The notes under the pieces were generated by a model that saw only the letters and a list, made by a program, of their open reading frames with translations, ran no database searches and was not told where the DNA came from. This document shows, piece after piece, positions 1 through 11,573 of a stretch of 64,000 nt of DNA. Source of the stretch: Intestinibacillus massiliensis. Lineage in GTDB: Bacteria > Bacillota > Clostridia > Oscillospirales > Butyricicoccaceae. The stretch lies in the NCBI GenBank assembly GCA_029267335.1, contig JAJUJC010000006.1, positions 150,262-214,261 of the forward strand. Reading direction: 5' to 3'. How positions within the stretch are numbered: the first letter of the stretch is position 1; the number at the start of each line of letters is the position of its first letter. Made by a program: the position numbers and the translations under genes.

Positions 1-597
1 ATCGCGGTCGGTGCACACCCGGGCTATCCCGATCTCATGGGCTTTGGTCGCCGCAATATGGCGTGTTCGCCCGATGAGATCAAAAATTATGTCACCTATC
101 AGCTCGGCGCGTTCGCAGCGTTCGCCAAGGTGCACGGGCTGGAAATTCAGCATGTCAAGGCGCACGGGGCGATGTATAACACGGCGGGCAAGGATCTCAA
201 GCAGGCGCTTGCGATCACACGCGCGGTGCACGATTTTGATCCCAACATCTGCCTGCTCGCGCTTGCGGGCAGCAAAATGGTAGACGCTGCCGCGGAACTC
301 GGTATGAAATGCGCGAGCGAATTTTTCGCGGATCGGGGCTACGAGGAGGACGGCTCGCTTGTCGCACGCACGAAGGAAGGCGCGATGATCTCTGATGAAA
401 ACCAGGCGATCGAGCGCGTCATCCGCGTCGTGCGCGAGGGCAAGGTGCGCGCGGTGACCGGAAACGATATTGCGGTGCGCTGTGACTCGGTCTGCGTCCA
501 CGGCGACAACGCGCATGCGGTCGCATTCGTCAAGACCATTCGCGAGCGCCTGACCGCGGAGGGCATCGAGGTTTGTCCCTTCGGCGCGTTCGTCTGA
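1..597 (+). CDS. pxpA: 5-oxoprolinase subunit A (LamB/YcsF family), 5'-truncated by the window
   Basis: The reading frame is open from base 1, so roughly the first 50-60 residues lie outside the window; 198 residues remain of a family usually about 250 long. Seen: GAHPGYPDLMGFGRR at the very start and a KAHGAMYN segment around residue 53, both landmarks of the LamB/YcsF fold (the second is usually KPHGALYN, so a proline is replaced here). Known: PxpA works with PxpB and PxpC in ATP-dependent opening of 5-oxoproline to glutamate, in the cytoplasm. The next two genes are pxpB and pxpC, which supports the call. A U-tailed hairpin separates it from pxpB. Confidence 0.93.
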   Translation: MAVGAHPGYPDLMGFGRRNMACSPDEIKNYVTYQLGAFAAFAKVHGLEIQHVKAHGAMYNTAGKDLKQALAITRAVHDFDPNICLLALAGSKMVDAAAELGMKCASEFFADRGYEEDGSLVARTKEGAMISDENQAIERVIRVVREGKVRAVTGNDIAVRCDSVCVHGDNAHAVAFVKTIRERLTAEGIEVCPFGAFV

Positions 598-644
598 CGC
601 TTTGCGGGGGATGCACGCGGTGTGTCCCCCGACCAAAGAACGCG

Positions 645-679
645 AAAAAACAGTATTTCCGCGTGAAATGCTGTTTTTT
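645..679 (+). terminator. U-tailed hairpin between pxpA and pxpB
   Basis: A nine-base arm AAAAAACAG pairs with CTGTTTTTT, extended by a wobble pair and a five-base ATTTC/GAAAT stem around a short loop. The T-rich right arm gives a typical intrinsic terminator shape. It lies between two genes whose products form one enzyme, so it probably attenuates rather than fully stops transcription. No clear promoter fits between it and pxpB. Confidence 0.7.
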
Positions 680-719
680 CCCGTTTTGAACATCCCATAG
701 AGAAAGGAACCCAAACCGC

Positions 720-1448
720 ATGAAAGCCTTTCAGATTTCTCCCTGCGGCGACTCCGCATTGTCGATAGAATTCCGCAACGAAATTTCCGAAGAGGTGCAC
801 GAGCAGGTTGCGTCCATGACGACGCTTTTGGAAAGCGCAGGCCTGACCGGCGTGCGCGAGCTGATCCCTACCTATCGCGCCATCATGGTGTGCTATGACC
901 CGTTCGCGACCGATTTCGAGCTGCTCGCGTCCAAGATCGAGCGTCTGGCGCACCGTGCGCACAAGACCGCCCTCGCGCACGAAATCCGCCGCGTGACCAT
1001 TCCAGTGTGCTACGGCGGCGACTTTGGCCCCGACCTGCAAAATGTTGCGCACTTCCACGGTATGACCCCCGAGGAGGTCATCGAGCTGCACGCCGCACCT
1101 ACCTATCTCATCTACATGCTGGGCTTTACCCCCGGCTTCTCCTATCTCGGCGGTATGGATCGCCGCATCGCGACCCCGCGTCTGGACAATCCGCGCACGC
1201 TCATTCCGGGCGGCAGCGTGGGCATTGCGGGCGCGCAGACCGGCATCTACCCCATCGACTCCCCCGGCGGCTGGCAGCTCATCGGGCGCACGCCGCTCGA
1301 CCTGTACCGCCCGGACCGCGAACCGCCCGTGCTGCTGCGCGCGGGCTACCGCATCACCTTCCGTCCAATCGACCACGCGGAGTATGATTGCATCCGCGCG
1401 CAGGTCGAGCGCGACGCATACACGCTCGAAGAGGAGGTGATCGGCTGA
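720..1448 (+). CDS. pxpB: 5-oxoprolinase subunit B (KipI/AHS1 family)
   Basis: The protein has 242 residues, normal for the AHS1 (allophanate hydrolase subunit 1) family. The diagnostic run MLGFTPGFSYLGG is near residue 138, followed by PGGSVGIAGAQTGIYP and SPGGWQLIGRTPLDLY, as in Bacillus KipI. PxpB pairs with PxpC as the ATP-using part of 5-oxoprolinase; in Bacillus the same protein inhibits the sporulation kinase KinA. The ATG is preceded by GAAAGGAA. The stop overlaps the pxpC start as TGATG, which implies translational coupling. Confidence 0.93.
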   Translation: MKAFQISPCGDSALSIEFRNEISEEVHEQVASMTTLLESAGLTGVRELIPTYRAIMVCYDPFATDFELLASKIERLAHRAHKTALAHEIRRVTIPVCYGGDFGPDLQNVAHFHGMTPEEVIELHAAPTYLIYMLGFTPGFSYLGGMDRRIATPRLDNPRTLIPGGSVGIAGAQTGIYPIDSPGGWQLIGRTPLDLYRPDREPPVLLRAGYRITFRPIDHAEYDCIRAQVERDAYTLEEEVIG

Positions 1449-2485
1449 TGGGTATCGAAATTTTAAACGGCGGCATGCTCACGACCATTCAGGACGCGGG
1501 ACGCTACGGCTATCAGCAGTTCGGCGTGACCGTCAGCGGCTCGATGGACGTGTATCATCACAATCTCGCGAACATTCTGGTCGGAAACGATCCGGGCTGT
1601 GAGGTGCTCGAGGCGACCATTCTGCCGCCGTCGCTGCACTTTACACAGGACAATATTTTCGCGCTGTGCGGCGCGCCTGTCTCGGGCACGCTCGCGGGCG
1701 AACCGATCGAAATGAACCGCGCGTATCTCGCGCACGCGGGCGACACGCTGATGTTGACCGCGGCGACACGCGGCTGCCGCACCTATCTCGCATTTGCGGG
1801 CGGTCTGGATGTGCCCTCTGTCATGGGCAGCAAATCGACCTTCCTCAAGGGACGCATCGGCGGTCTGGACGGACGCGCGCTGCAAAAGGGCGATTTTCTT
1901 GGCTTCTGCGCGCCGCGCACCACGCTGCCCAACCTGCCGTTTCGCACCATCCACGAAAGCATGATCCACGATTTTGCACCCGAGCAGACCATTCGCGTCA
2001 TCCCCGGGCCGCAGATCGACGCATTTTCCGGCGAAGGCGTATCGACCTTCCTCAACACCACCTACACGGTCACGCAGAACGCCGACCGTATGGGCTATCG
2101 TCTGGACGGCGCACGCATCGAGCACGCACCCAATCAGGACGGCAATATCATCTCCGACGCGATCACCAAGGGTGCAATTCAGGTGCCCGGCCACGGACAG
2201 CCCATCATCATGATGGCAGACCGGCAGACGACCGGCGGCTATGCCAAAATCGGCCATGTCATCAGCGTCGACCTGCCGCGCGTCGCGCAGCTTCGCCCGG
2301 GAGACAGCATCCGGTTCGCGCTCTGCGATGTGGAAGAAGCGCAGAGTTATGTCAATCAGCGCACGCAAAAGCTGCGCACCCTGCGCCGTATCCTAGATCA
2401 GGAGACCATTTTATCCTCGCGCGAGTATCGTGTGCTGTCCGCCTTTGGCGAACGCACCGCGCGCATCGAGCGCATCGCAGACTAA
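1448..2485 (+). CDS. pxpC: 5-oxoprolinase subunit C (KipA/AHS2, biotin-dependent carboxylase-like)
   Basis: The protein has 345 residues. The N-terminal TTIQDAGRYGYQ motif and the AHS2 fold segments (ALCGAPVSGTLAG near 75, SNIISDAITKG-type block near 235) identify KipA/PxpC, the partner of PxpB in 5-oxoproline hydrolysis. The start is the ATG that overlaps the pxpB stop by one base; an in-frame upstream ATG at 1388 lies inside pxpB and is less likely. A strong hairpin terminator follows 3 bases after the stop. Confidence 0.93.
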   Translation: MGIEILNGGMLTTIQDAGRYGYQQFGVTVSGSMDVYHHNLANILVGNDPGCEVLEATILPPSLHFTQDNIFALCGAPVSGTLAGEPIEMNRAYLAHAGDTLMLTAATRGCRTYLAFAGGLDVPSVMGSKSTFLKGRIGGLDGRALQKGDFLGFCAPRTTLPNLPFRTIHESMIHDFAPEQTIRVIPGPQIDAFSGEGVSTFLNTTYTVTQNADRMGYRLDGARIEHAPNQDGNIISDAITKGAIQVPGHGQPIIMMADRQTTGGYAKIGHVISVDLPRVAQLRPGDSIRFALCDVEEAQSYVNQRTQKLRTLRRILDQETILSSREYRVLSAFGERTARIERIAD

Positions 2486-2487
2486 AA

Positions 2488-2519
2488 AACGCGCCGCACT
2501 TCATACCGTGCGGCGCGTT
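2488..2519. terminator. Bidirectional terminator between pxpC and mnmM
   Basis: The 12-base arms AACGCGCCGCAC and GTGCGGCGCGTT enclose an 8-base loop, with A-rich sequence on the left and T-rich sequence on the right. It sits between the convergent pxpC and mnmM stop codons and can serve both. Confidence 0.85.
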
Positions 2520-2522
2520 CTT

Positions 2523-3086
2523 CTATCCCTGCTTCCAGAGACAGACCGGAATGGGCGGGTCGTTCGGGCGATTGGCAAACGTGCTTGTCAGCACCGTATA
2601 GCGTTTGTCGTCCAGTGTTTGCAGATAGGCAAGCAGCGCGTCGCGCTCGTCATAGCCGGTCTGTCCGCCGTAATAGATCGCAAGACTCATCACCCCATCG
2701 GGCGCAAGCAGCGTCAGTCCCGCTTCGATCGCAGGGATACTGGTTTGTGCGGTCGTATAGACTGTGTGGTCGCCGCCCGGCAGATAGCCGAAGTTAAAGC
2801 AGATGCAGCGCACGCTCTCCGGCGCGGCATAGCGCGCCATGTTGCTGTGGCTGTCACAGATCACCTGCGCACGCGCGGCAAGCCCCGCCGCCGTCAACCG
2901 CGCGCGGGTCTCCTCGACCGCGGCCTGCTGAATGTCGAACGCGAGCACGCGTCCGCGCTCCCCGACCTGCTCGCATAAAAACTGTGTATCGCGTCCGCGC
3001 CCCGCCGTGGCGTCGATGCACAGATCGCCCTCTCTGAGATACCGCGCCATAAACGCATGCGTCAGCGCGACTGTATTGATGCCCAT
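2523..3086 (-). CDS. mnmM: tRNA (mnm5s2U34)-methyltransferase, MnmM/YtqB family
   Basis: This is a 187-residue class I SAM methyltransferase. The SAM-binding glycine motif DATAGRGRDT is at about residue 25. FNFGYLPGGDH near 98 is the family signature of YtqB, later named MnmM, which completes the mnm5s2U wobble modification of tRNA. The length matches the family (about 190). It is read leftward from its own promoter (TTGCGA, 17-base spacer, TAGAAT) and ends at the shared terminator with pxpC. The neighbours are unrelated in function. Confidence 0.88.
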   Translation of the reverse strand: MGINTVALTHAFMARYLREGDLCIDATAGRGRDTQFLCEQVGERGRVLAFDIQQAAVEETRARLTAAGLAARAQVICDSHSNMARYAAPESVRCICFNFGYLPGGDHTVYTTAQTSIPAIEAGLTLLAPDGVMSLAIYYGGQTGYDERDALLAYLQTLDDKRYTVLTSTFANRPNDPPIPVCLWKQG

Positions 3087-3110
3087 TCGTGTTTCCCGCC
3101 TTTCTTTTCT

Positions 3111-3139
3111 ATTCTACGGCATTTTGCCCACTGTCGCAA
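3111..3139 (-). promoter_or_regulatory. Promoter of mnmM
   Basis: On the minus strand TTGCGA (3134-3139) and TAGAAT (3111-3116) are separated by 17 bases, about 25 bases upstream of the ATG. Inferred from sequence only. Confidence 0.5.
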
Positions 3140-3171
3140 GGCAAATCTGTCTGTTTTGCACACTTTGAAGA

Positions 3172-3200
3172 TTGCTTTTTGGGACATGCTGTATTATACT
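3172..3200 (+). promoter_or_regulatory. Promoter of the CofE-like gene
   Basis: TTGCTT (3172-3177) and TATACT (3195-3200) with a 17-base spacer, about 50 bases before the ATG at 3249. Inferred from sequence only. Confidence 0.55.
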
Positions 3201-3248
3201 TGTATAGAACCATTAAATACGAAATTCAGAAGGGATTGAACCTCTGTC

Positions 3249-3944
3249 ATGGAAGAGCTCCACAGCAACCAAGGCAAAAATGAGATCATCGAGGTGGACG
3301 GCGTTTCCTACAGCCGCCTGCCCATCAAGACCCATGTCGTCACCGACCGCGACGACATCACCGAGGTCGCCATGCAATATGCCGCGCCCCACATGCAGGA
3401 GGGTGATATCCTCTTCATTTCCGAAAAATGCGTCGCCTGCTCCCAGAAGCGCGCGCTGCGGCTCGACGAGATCAAGCCCCGTCCGCTCGCGGTCTTTCTG
3501 TCCAAGCATGTGACCAAAACGCCGCACGGCATTGGTCTGGGCATCCCCGAGACCATGGAGATGGCGCTGCGCGAGTGCGGTACGCCCCGCATCCTGTTCG
3601 CCGCGCTGTGCTCGGTCATCGGTAAGCTGTTCGGCCGCAAGGGCTGGTTCTACATCGTCGCGGGACGCAAAGCCGCCTCGATCGACGGCCCCACCCCGAA
3701 TACCCTGCCGCCTTATAACCACTGCGTCGTACTCGGCCCCGCCGATCCCGACGAGACTGCGGCAAAAATCGCCGCAAAGCTCGGTCACAAGGTCATGATC
3801 ATCGACCTCAACGACCTCGGCGGCAACATTCTCGGCACCTCCGACGCGTCGATCGACCGTGAGTGGGCAGTGCGCACGCTCAAGGACAATCCGCTCGGTC
3901 AATGCTCCGAGCAGACCCCGATGGGCATCCTGCGCCGCGCATAA
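3249..3944 (+). CDS. CofE-like (coenzyme F420-0:L-glutamate ligase family) protein
   Basis: The protein has 231 residues. It shows the CofE/FbiB N-domain pattern: an N-terminal Val-x-Thr substrate segment (KTHVVTDRDD), then EGDILFISEKCVACSQKR (canonical GDILVISEK), then a C-terminal MIIDLNDLGGNILG stretch. True CofE adds glutamate tails to the deazaflavin F420. Nothing else in the window belongs to F420 synthesis, and this type of clostridium is not expected to make F420, so the real substrate is unknown. It stands alone with its own promoter and terminator. The family call is good; the function is open. Confidence 0.7.
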   Translation: MEELHSNQGKNEIIEVDGVSYSRLPIKTHVVTDRDDITEVAMQYAAPHMQEGDILFISEKCVACSQKRALRLDEIKPRPLAVFLSKHVTKTPHGIGLGIPETMEMALRECGTPRILFAALCSVIGKLFGRKGWFYIVAGRKAASIDGPTPNTLPPYNHCVVLGPADPDETAAKIAAKLGHKVMIIDLNDLGGNILGTSDASIDREWAVRTLKDNPLGQCSEQTPMGILRRA

Positions 3945-3956
3945 GCACACAAAAAG

Positions 3957-3989
3957 CCCGCCTGCTTTCAGCCGAAACAGGCGGGTTTT
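3957..3989 (+). terminator. Terminator after the CofE-like gene
   Basis: The arms CCCGCCTG and CAGGCGGG enclose a 13-base loop and are followed by TTTTA. Confidence 0.85.
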
Positions 3990-4007
3990 ATGCATTTGGG
4001 AGGTTTT

Positions 4008-4631
4008 ATGGAACTGTTTTCTGTGCGCGACGTGCGGTTTAAGGGCATCCTGCACTATCCCGCCGTCACGATCGAAGCCGGGCGCACGACCTTTCTCTGC
4101 GGCAAAAGCGGCTGCGGTAAAAGCACACTGCTCAAGCTGCTCAATGCCTCGGTCTCGCCCGATTGCGGCGAGATCGACTATCTGGGCAAGCCGCTTGCCG
4201 CGTTCGATACCATTGCGCTGCGGCGTGAGGTTCTGCTCGTCTCGCAGACCGTCTTTCTGTTTGACGACACGATTCGCGGCAATTTTGCGCAGTTTTATGC
4301 TTATCGGGAGCAAACACCGCCCACAGACGCGGAAATGCTGCAAAATCTCCATCTGTGCGCCGCGGATTTTGCGCTTGACGCGAACTGCCGTTCCCTGTCC
4401 GGGGGCGAGCGGCAGCGCGTGTTCCTCGCAATCTGCCTGTCGCTGCGCCCGCGCGTGCTCCTGCTCGACGAGCCGACCTCTGCGCTCGATCAAACGACCG
4501 CGGACACGCTGCTGCGCACGCTCAAAGCGCACTGCACGCAGCACGACATGACGCTCATCGCCGTCACGCACGACCGCGCACTTGCGCAGCGCTACGCCGA
4601 CGTCATTCTGGAGATCGGAGGGCAGTCATGA
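4008..4631 (+). CDS. fetA: ABC transporter ATP-binding protein, FetA-like
   Basis: The 207-residue ATPase has Walker A GKSGCGKST at 32-40, signature LSGGERQR near 130 and Walker B LLLDEPTSALD near 147. It overlaps the next gene by ATGA, and that gene is a FetB-family (UPF0014) permease, so this is the FetA half. In E. coli FetAB exports iron; the same role is likely but unproven. An earlier in-frame ATG at 3990 lies in the upstream terminator's U-tract, so the ATG at 4008 behind GGAGG is preferred, although its spacing of 4 is short. Confidence 0.85.
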   Translation: MELFSVRDVRFKGILHYPAVTIEAGRTTFLCGKSGCGKSTLLKLLNASVSPDCGEIDYLGKPLAAFDTIALRREVLLVSQTVFLFDDTIRGNFAQFYAYREQTPPTDAEMLQNLHLCAADFALDANCRSLSGGERQRVFLAICLSLRPRVLLLDEPTSALDQTTADTLLRTLKAHCTQHDMTLIAVTHDRALAQRYADVILEIGGQS

Positions 4632-5419
4632 ACCACATTATCGTGCTCAATCTGTGGCAGTTCGGTATGGTCTATCTGCTGCTGCTCATCGTGCTCGCGG
4701 TCATGAAGCGCTGTCAGATCAGCCAGAGCAAGCTGCTCATTGTGGCAAGCGTACGCATGACGGTGCAGCTCGTGCTTGCCGGACTGGTACTGACGTACAT
4801 TTTCAAAAACCCGCATCCGGTTTTCGTGCTGCTTTATCTCGCGTCCATGACTGCAATGGCGATCCACACGACGCTGTCGCGCAACAAAGGTCTGAACCGA
4901 CGCTTTCAGTGCATTGTAGGCGGGTCTCTGCTGCTCACGGGGCTGACCATCATCGTATTTTTCATCTGCGGCGTAGTCGGTGTGAGTTTTTGGAACCCGC
5001 AGTACACCATTCCCATCAGCGGCATGGTGATGGGCAACGCGATGACCGGTGTCAGTCTGGGGCTTAAAACCTTTCGCCAGTCCGTGCTGTCCCAAAAGAC
5101 CAAAATTGACACGCTGCTGTACATCGGTGCCACCCCGCACAGCATCCTAACCCCGTTCGTCAATCAGGCGATCGAGACCGCGCTGCTCCCGACACTCAAC
5201 TCCATGCTCGGTATGGGCATCATCTCCCTGCCCGGCATGATGACCGGACAGATTCTGTCCGGCACTCTGCCTACCACCGCGATTTTGTACCAAATCGCCA
5301 TCATGATCGCGATCACGACGGTGGTTTGCCTCGCGGTATTCTGCACGCTGTTTTTCGGCTGCAAAACACTGTATAACAAGCAAAACCAGATCCTTTTCAC
5401 CGATCATGATGCGCTTTAA
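4628..5419 (+). CDS. fetB: ABC transporter permease, FetB/UPF0014 family
   Basis: The 263-residue membrane protein has about seven hydrophobic segments. Family hallmarks are VRMTVQLVLAGLVL near 37, the long cytoplasmic block GNAMTGVSLGL near 138, and GMGIISLPGMMTGQILSG near 195. It starts inside the fetA stop (ATGA overlap), so the two form a two-gene operon. Known E. coli homologue: an exporter that relieves iron stress. Convergent with the next gene, with only 13 bases between stops and no obvious terminator. Confidence 0.88.
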   Translation: MNHIIVLNLWQFGMVYLLLLIVLAVMKRCQISQSKLLIVASVRMTVQLVLAGLVLTYIFKNPHPVFVLLYLASMTAMAIHTTLSRNKGLNRRFQCIVGGSLLLTGLTIIVFFICGVVGVSFWNPQYTIPISGMVMGNAMTGVSLGLKTFRQSVLSQKTKIDTLLYIGATPHSILTPFVNQAIETALLPTLNSMLGMGIISLPGMMTGQILSGTLPTTAILYQIAIMIAITTVVCLAVFCTLFFGCKTLYNKQNQILFTDHDAL

Positions 5420-5432
5420 AGTGGCTTGGTTT

Positions 5433-6611
5433 TTACTGATCCGCGCAGTACGGCTCGACCCGAATGGGTTTCACCATGCGCAGGTGCTTGCCGAGGGCAT
5501 TTGTCACTTCGCCCTCCTGCGTGAACGCAAATTTGTGGTAAAACGCCTTTGCGCGTTCGTTGTGCTCCGCGACGAGTGCGCAAAGATAGTCCTTGCCCAG
5601 TTCGCGGTACACGCTGATCGCCTGCCCGATGAGCTGTTGGCTCAGCCCGCAGCCGCGCCATTCGGGGTCGATGACGAACGAACCGACCATGCCGGTATCG
5701 GGGTGGCTGTCGTCGCACACATTGAGCCGCACGAGCGCGACCGGCACGCCGTCGAGCATGCCGAAGGTCACGGCGCGCGCGCACTGCGCAAGCATCGCAC
5801 GGGTATTCTCTACATACGCAGCCTCATCAAGCGCCTCGGCAGTGCCGTAGGCGCTTTCATATTTCTGGCGCGCAAACGAAAGCAGTGCCCCACGCTCGTC
5901 CGCGTTGTCCAGATCGACCGACTTGAACCAAATCTGCGGCGACACGGGCACGCCCTTGCTGTTCGTCCAACCGATGGATGCAAAGGTCGACAGCTCCGCG
6001 GGCAGATGGCTCGCGTCGTTCATATAAACAACGCGTACGTTGCCTGCGTCGTCAAACTCCAGCTTCGCCACGCAGGTGTTGTCGCCCCAGCCGATTTCGC
6101 CGAGTTGTTCGGGGGCAAGCCCCTGCGCAATGCACAACGCGCCGCGAATCGACGAGCCGTGTGTCACGACCGCGATCGTCTGACCCGCGTGCTCACGCAC
6201 CAGTTCGCGAATGCCGCCGAACATGCGCTCTCCCGCGTCGGTCACGCTTTCGCCGCCCGGTACGACACACTTCCACGGTTCGGTCTGCCATGCATGATAC
6301 TTTTCCGGCTCACGCAGAGGCAGTTCCGCCCACGGGCAGTCCTCCCACTCGCCCATATTGATTTCGCGCAGCACGGGGCGCACGCGCACCTCCATGCCCT
6401 TTGCGCCCGCGATCGCGCCCGCGGTCATGCGCGCGCGGTACAGGTCGGAGGAGTAGATCGCATCGAGCGCGACCGGCTCGAACCGCTTCGCCAGATACGG
6501 AAGCTGCTCCCACGCGCGCGGCGTGAGCAGGCTGTCATACTGCCCGTGACAGCGACGATAGACATTGCCTTCGGCTTCTGCGTGCCGAATGAGATAAACC
6601 GTTGTGAGCAT
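5433..6611 (-). CDS. Fusion of histidine phosphatase and GNAT N-acetyltransferase
   Basis: The protein has 392 residues in two domains. Residues 1 to about 210 are a phosphoglycerate-mutase-like histidine phosphatase with the phosphoacceptor motif LIRHAE (His10) and a second catalytic His in VVTHGSS near 158. Residues about 225-392 are a GNAT fold with the acetyl-CoA loop WRGCGLSQQL. There is no stop or frame change between domains, so the fusion is genuine. It starts 3 bases after the pyrD stop, so it is probably the last gene of the pyr operon transcript. Its substrates are unknown; a link to nucleotide metabolism is inferred from position only. Confidence 0.85.
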   Translation of the reverse strand: MLTTVYLIRHAEAEGNVYRRCHGQYDSLLTPRAWEQLPYLAKRFEPVALDAIYSSDLYRARMTAGAIAGAKGMEVRVRPVLREINMGEWEDCPWAELPLREPEKYHAWQTEPWKCVVPGGESVTDAGERMFGGIRELVREHAGQTIAVVTHGSSIRGALCIAQGLAPEQLGEIGWGDNTCVAKLEFDDAGNVRVVYMNDASHLPAELSTFASIGWTNSKGVPVSPQIWFKSVDLDNADERGALLSFARQKYESAYGTAEALDEAAYVENTRAMLAQCARAVTFGMLDGVPVALVRLNVCDDSHPDTGMVGSFVIDPEWRGCGLSQQLIGQAISVYRELGKDYLCALVAEHNERAKAFYHKFAFTQEGEVTNALGKHLRMVKPIRVEPYCADQ

Positions 6612-6613
6612 GC

Positions 6614-7519
6614 TCAGACCTCCACCGCATTCGTCAGGTCGGTCACGCGCTCAATGCCGTGCCCGCGCATATAGTCTTGCAGTCCCTCGAGCGCCTTGAC
6701 CGGTGCGAGTGGGTCGGCGAACAGTACCGTGCCCAGCGCGACCGCATCCGCGCCCGCCAGCAGCATTTCCGCCACATCGCGCCCCGTGCGCAGACCGCCC
6801 ATGCCAATGATCGGCACGGATACCGCGCGGCGCACCTGATAGACCATACGGATCGCGACCGGCAGCACCGCCGGGCCGGACAGACCACCCATGATGTTCG
6901 ACAAAATCGGGCGGCGGGTGTCGACATCAATGCGCATGCCGAGCAGCGTGTTGATGAGTGACAGCGCATCCGCACCCGCATCGACCGCAGCGCGTGCAAT
7001 TTCCGTAATATCGGTCACGTTCGGGGATAATTTGACGATCAGCGGCTTTTTCGCATACTTTTTCGCTGCGGAAACGACCTCTGTCACCATATCGGGCTGC
7101 GTGCCAAACGCCATGCCGCCGCACTTGACATTGGGGCAGGAGATATTCATTTCGATCAGATCGACGTCTGCGTCCGAGATCTTTTCGATCATGCCGCAGT
7201 ATTCCTCCACCGTGTTGCCGGACACATTTGCAATAATTTTGGTATCATGCTGCCGCAAAAACGGGATCTGCTCCGTAATAAAGCGGTCGATCCCGGGATT
7301 TTGCAGACCCACGCAGTTGAGAATCCCCATCGGAGTCTCCGCGATGCGCGGCGCGGGATTGCCCAGACGCTCGGTCGGGGTCAGCCCCTTGACGCCGATG
7401 CCGCCGAGCATGCTCAGGTCGAAGAATTCGCCGTATTCATGTCCGAAGCCGAACGTGCCGGACGCGGTGGTGATCGGGTTTTTCAGCTCGACCCCACAGA
7501 TGTTGACGCGCATATCCAT
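6614..7519 (-). CDS. pyrD: Dihydroorotate dehydrogenase (NAD+ type, class 1B) catalytic subunit
   Basis: The protein has 301 residues. The class 1 signature ASGTFGFGHE is near the N-terminus, MNISCPN near 125 carries the catalytic cysteine of class 1B enzymes, and the FMN-phosphate segment IGMGGLRTGRD is near 240. It oxidises dihydroorotate to orotate and passes electrons through PyrK to NAD+. The ATG at 7519 overlaps the pyrK stop by one base (TAATG); a TTG two codons upstream is an alternative start. It is the last recognised pyrimidine gene of the operon. Confidence 0.95.
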   Translation of the reverse strand: MDMRVNICGVELKNPITTASGTFGFGHEYGEFFDLSMLGGIGVKGLTPTERLGNPAPRIAETPMGILNCVGLQNPGIDRFITEQIPFLRQHDTKIIANVSGNTVEEYCGMIEKISDADVDLIEMNISCPNVKCGGMAFGTQPDMVTEVVSAAKKYAKKPLIVKLSPNVTDITEIARAAVDAGADALSLINTLLGMRIDVDTRRPILSNIMGGLSGPAVLPVAIRMVYQVRRAVSVPIIGMGGLRTGRDVAEMLLAGADAVALGTVLFADPLAPVKALEGLQDYMRGHGIERVTDLTNAVEV

Positions 7520-8292
7520 TACCAAACGACCTCCTTCGCATCAAATACCGGTCCGTCCTTGCACACATGCCCGTAGCGCACGCCCTGTTCGCCATCGCGC
7601 AGCTTGAGCTCGCACGCGCACACCAGACATGCGCCGATGCCGCAGCCCATGCGCTCCTCGAGCGACACCTGACACGGCAGCCCCGCCTGCTCCGCAAACG
7701 CTGCAATGGCGCGCAGCATGGGTTTGGGTCCGCACGCGCAGATCGACGTGAAATCCTGAGCATGCTCACGCAGCAGATCGGTCACGAAGCCGTGGGCACC
7801 GTAAGAACCATCGTCGGTCGTGACGAACACCGCACCGTTTGCGCGGAATTCTTCCTCTAAAATGACCGCGTCGCGCCCCCGAAAGCCGAGAATCGCGGTC
7901 GGCTGTGCACCCTGTGCGCGTGCGGCGCGCATGGTGAGCAGCATGGGCGGCACGCCGATGCCGCCGCCGATGAACACCGGCCGCTCTCCGAGCATGCTCA
8001 GATCATAGCCGTGTCCGAGCGCGCCAAGCACGTCGAGCGTCTCGCCCGCCTTGCGCGCGGACAGCCATGCCGTGCCCTCGCCCTTGACCTGAAACACGAT
8101 GCGCGCGCTGTCTCCCTGCACGTCGCAGATCGAGATCGGGCGGCGCAGCAGGTTGCCCTCGCCGCAGGTGATGTGAACAAATTGTCCCGCATGCGCAAGT
8201 GCGGCAATGCGCGGCGCGTCCAGTATCAGTGAAAACAGCCCGTCTCCCAGCTTTTCGCTGTGCGTGACCGTGCAAAGCTCCTGTATTGCCAT
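7519..8292 (-). CDS. pyrK: Dihydroorotate dehydrogenase electron transfer subunit
   Basis: The 257-residue iron-sulfur flavoprotein has the FAD-binding motif RRPISICD near 49, a nucleotide-binding GGGIGVPPML near 108, and a C-terminal cysteine cluster (GCGIGACLVCAC plus a later VCKDGP) that holds the [2Fe-2S] centre. It forms the heterotetramer with PyrD. The ATG is preceded by GGGAGG with 6 bases. A hairpin at 8325-8349 lies between carB and this gene. Confidence 0.95.
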   Translation of the reverse strand: MAIQELCTVTHSEKLGDGLFSLILDAPRIAALAHAGQFVHITCGEGNLLRRPISICDVQGDSARIVFQVKGEGTAWLSARKAGETLDVLGALGHGYDLSMLGERPVFIGGGIGVPPMLLTMRAARAQGAQPTAILGFRGRDAVILEEEFRANGAVFVTTDDGSYGAHGFVTDLLREHAQDFTSICACGPKPMLRAIAAFAEQAGLPCQVSLEERMGCGIGACLVCACELKLRDGEQGVRYGHVCKDGPVFDAKEVVW

Positions 8293-8324
8293 AAAAAACC
8301 TCCCAAAATGCCCTGATTTAGATA

Positions 8325-8349
8325 AGAGCCCCGCCTGCGGCGGGGCTCT
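8325..8349 (-). terminator. Hairpin between carB and pyrK
   Basis: The arms AGAGCCCCGCC and GGCGGGGCTCT surround a 3-base loop. On the minus strand the downstream run is only moderately U-rich, so it may reduce rather than end transcription into pyrK-pyrD, or act as an RNA stabiliser. Confidence 0.5.
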
Positions 8350-8384
8350 GTGCGTTCTCTCATTGCTGTGCGCCGCGCGCCACT

Positions 8385-11572
<3,188 letters not shown>

Positions 11573-11573
<1 letters not shown>

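Noticed and set aside
339..1376. A 345-codon minus-strand frame opposite pxpA/pxpB
   Set aside because: Crosses the intergenic terminator and covers two confidently assigned genes.
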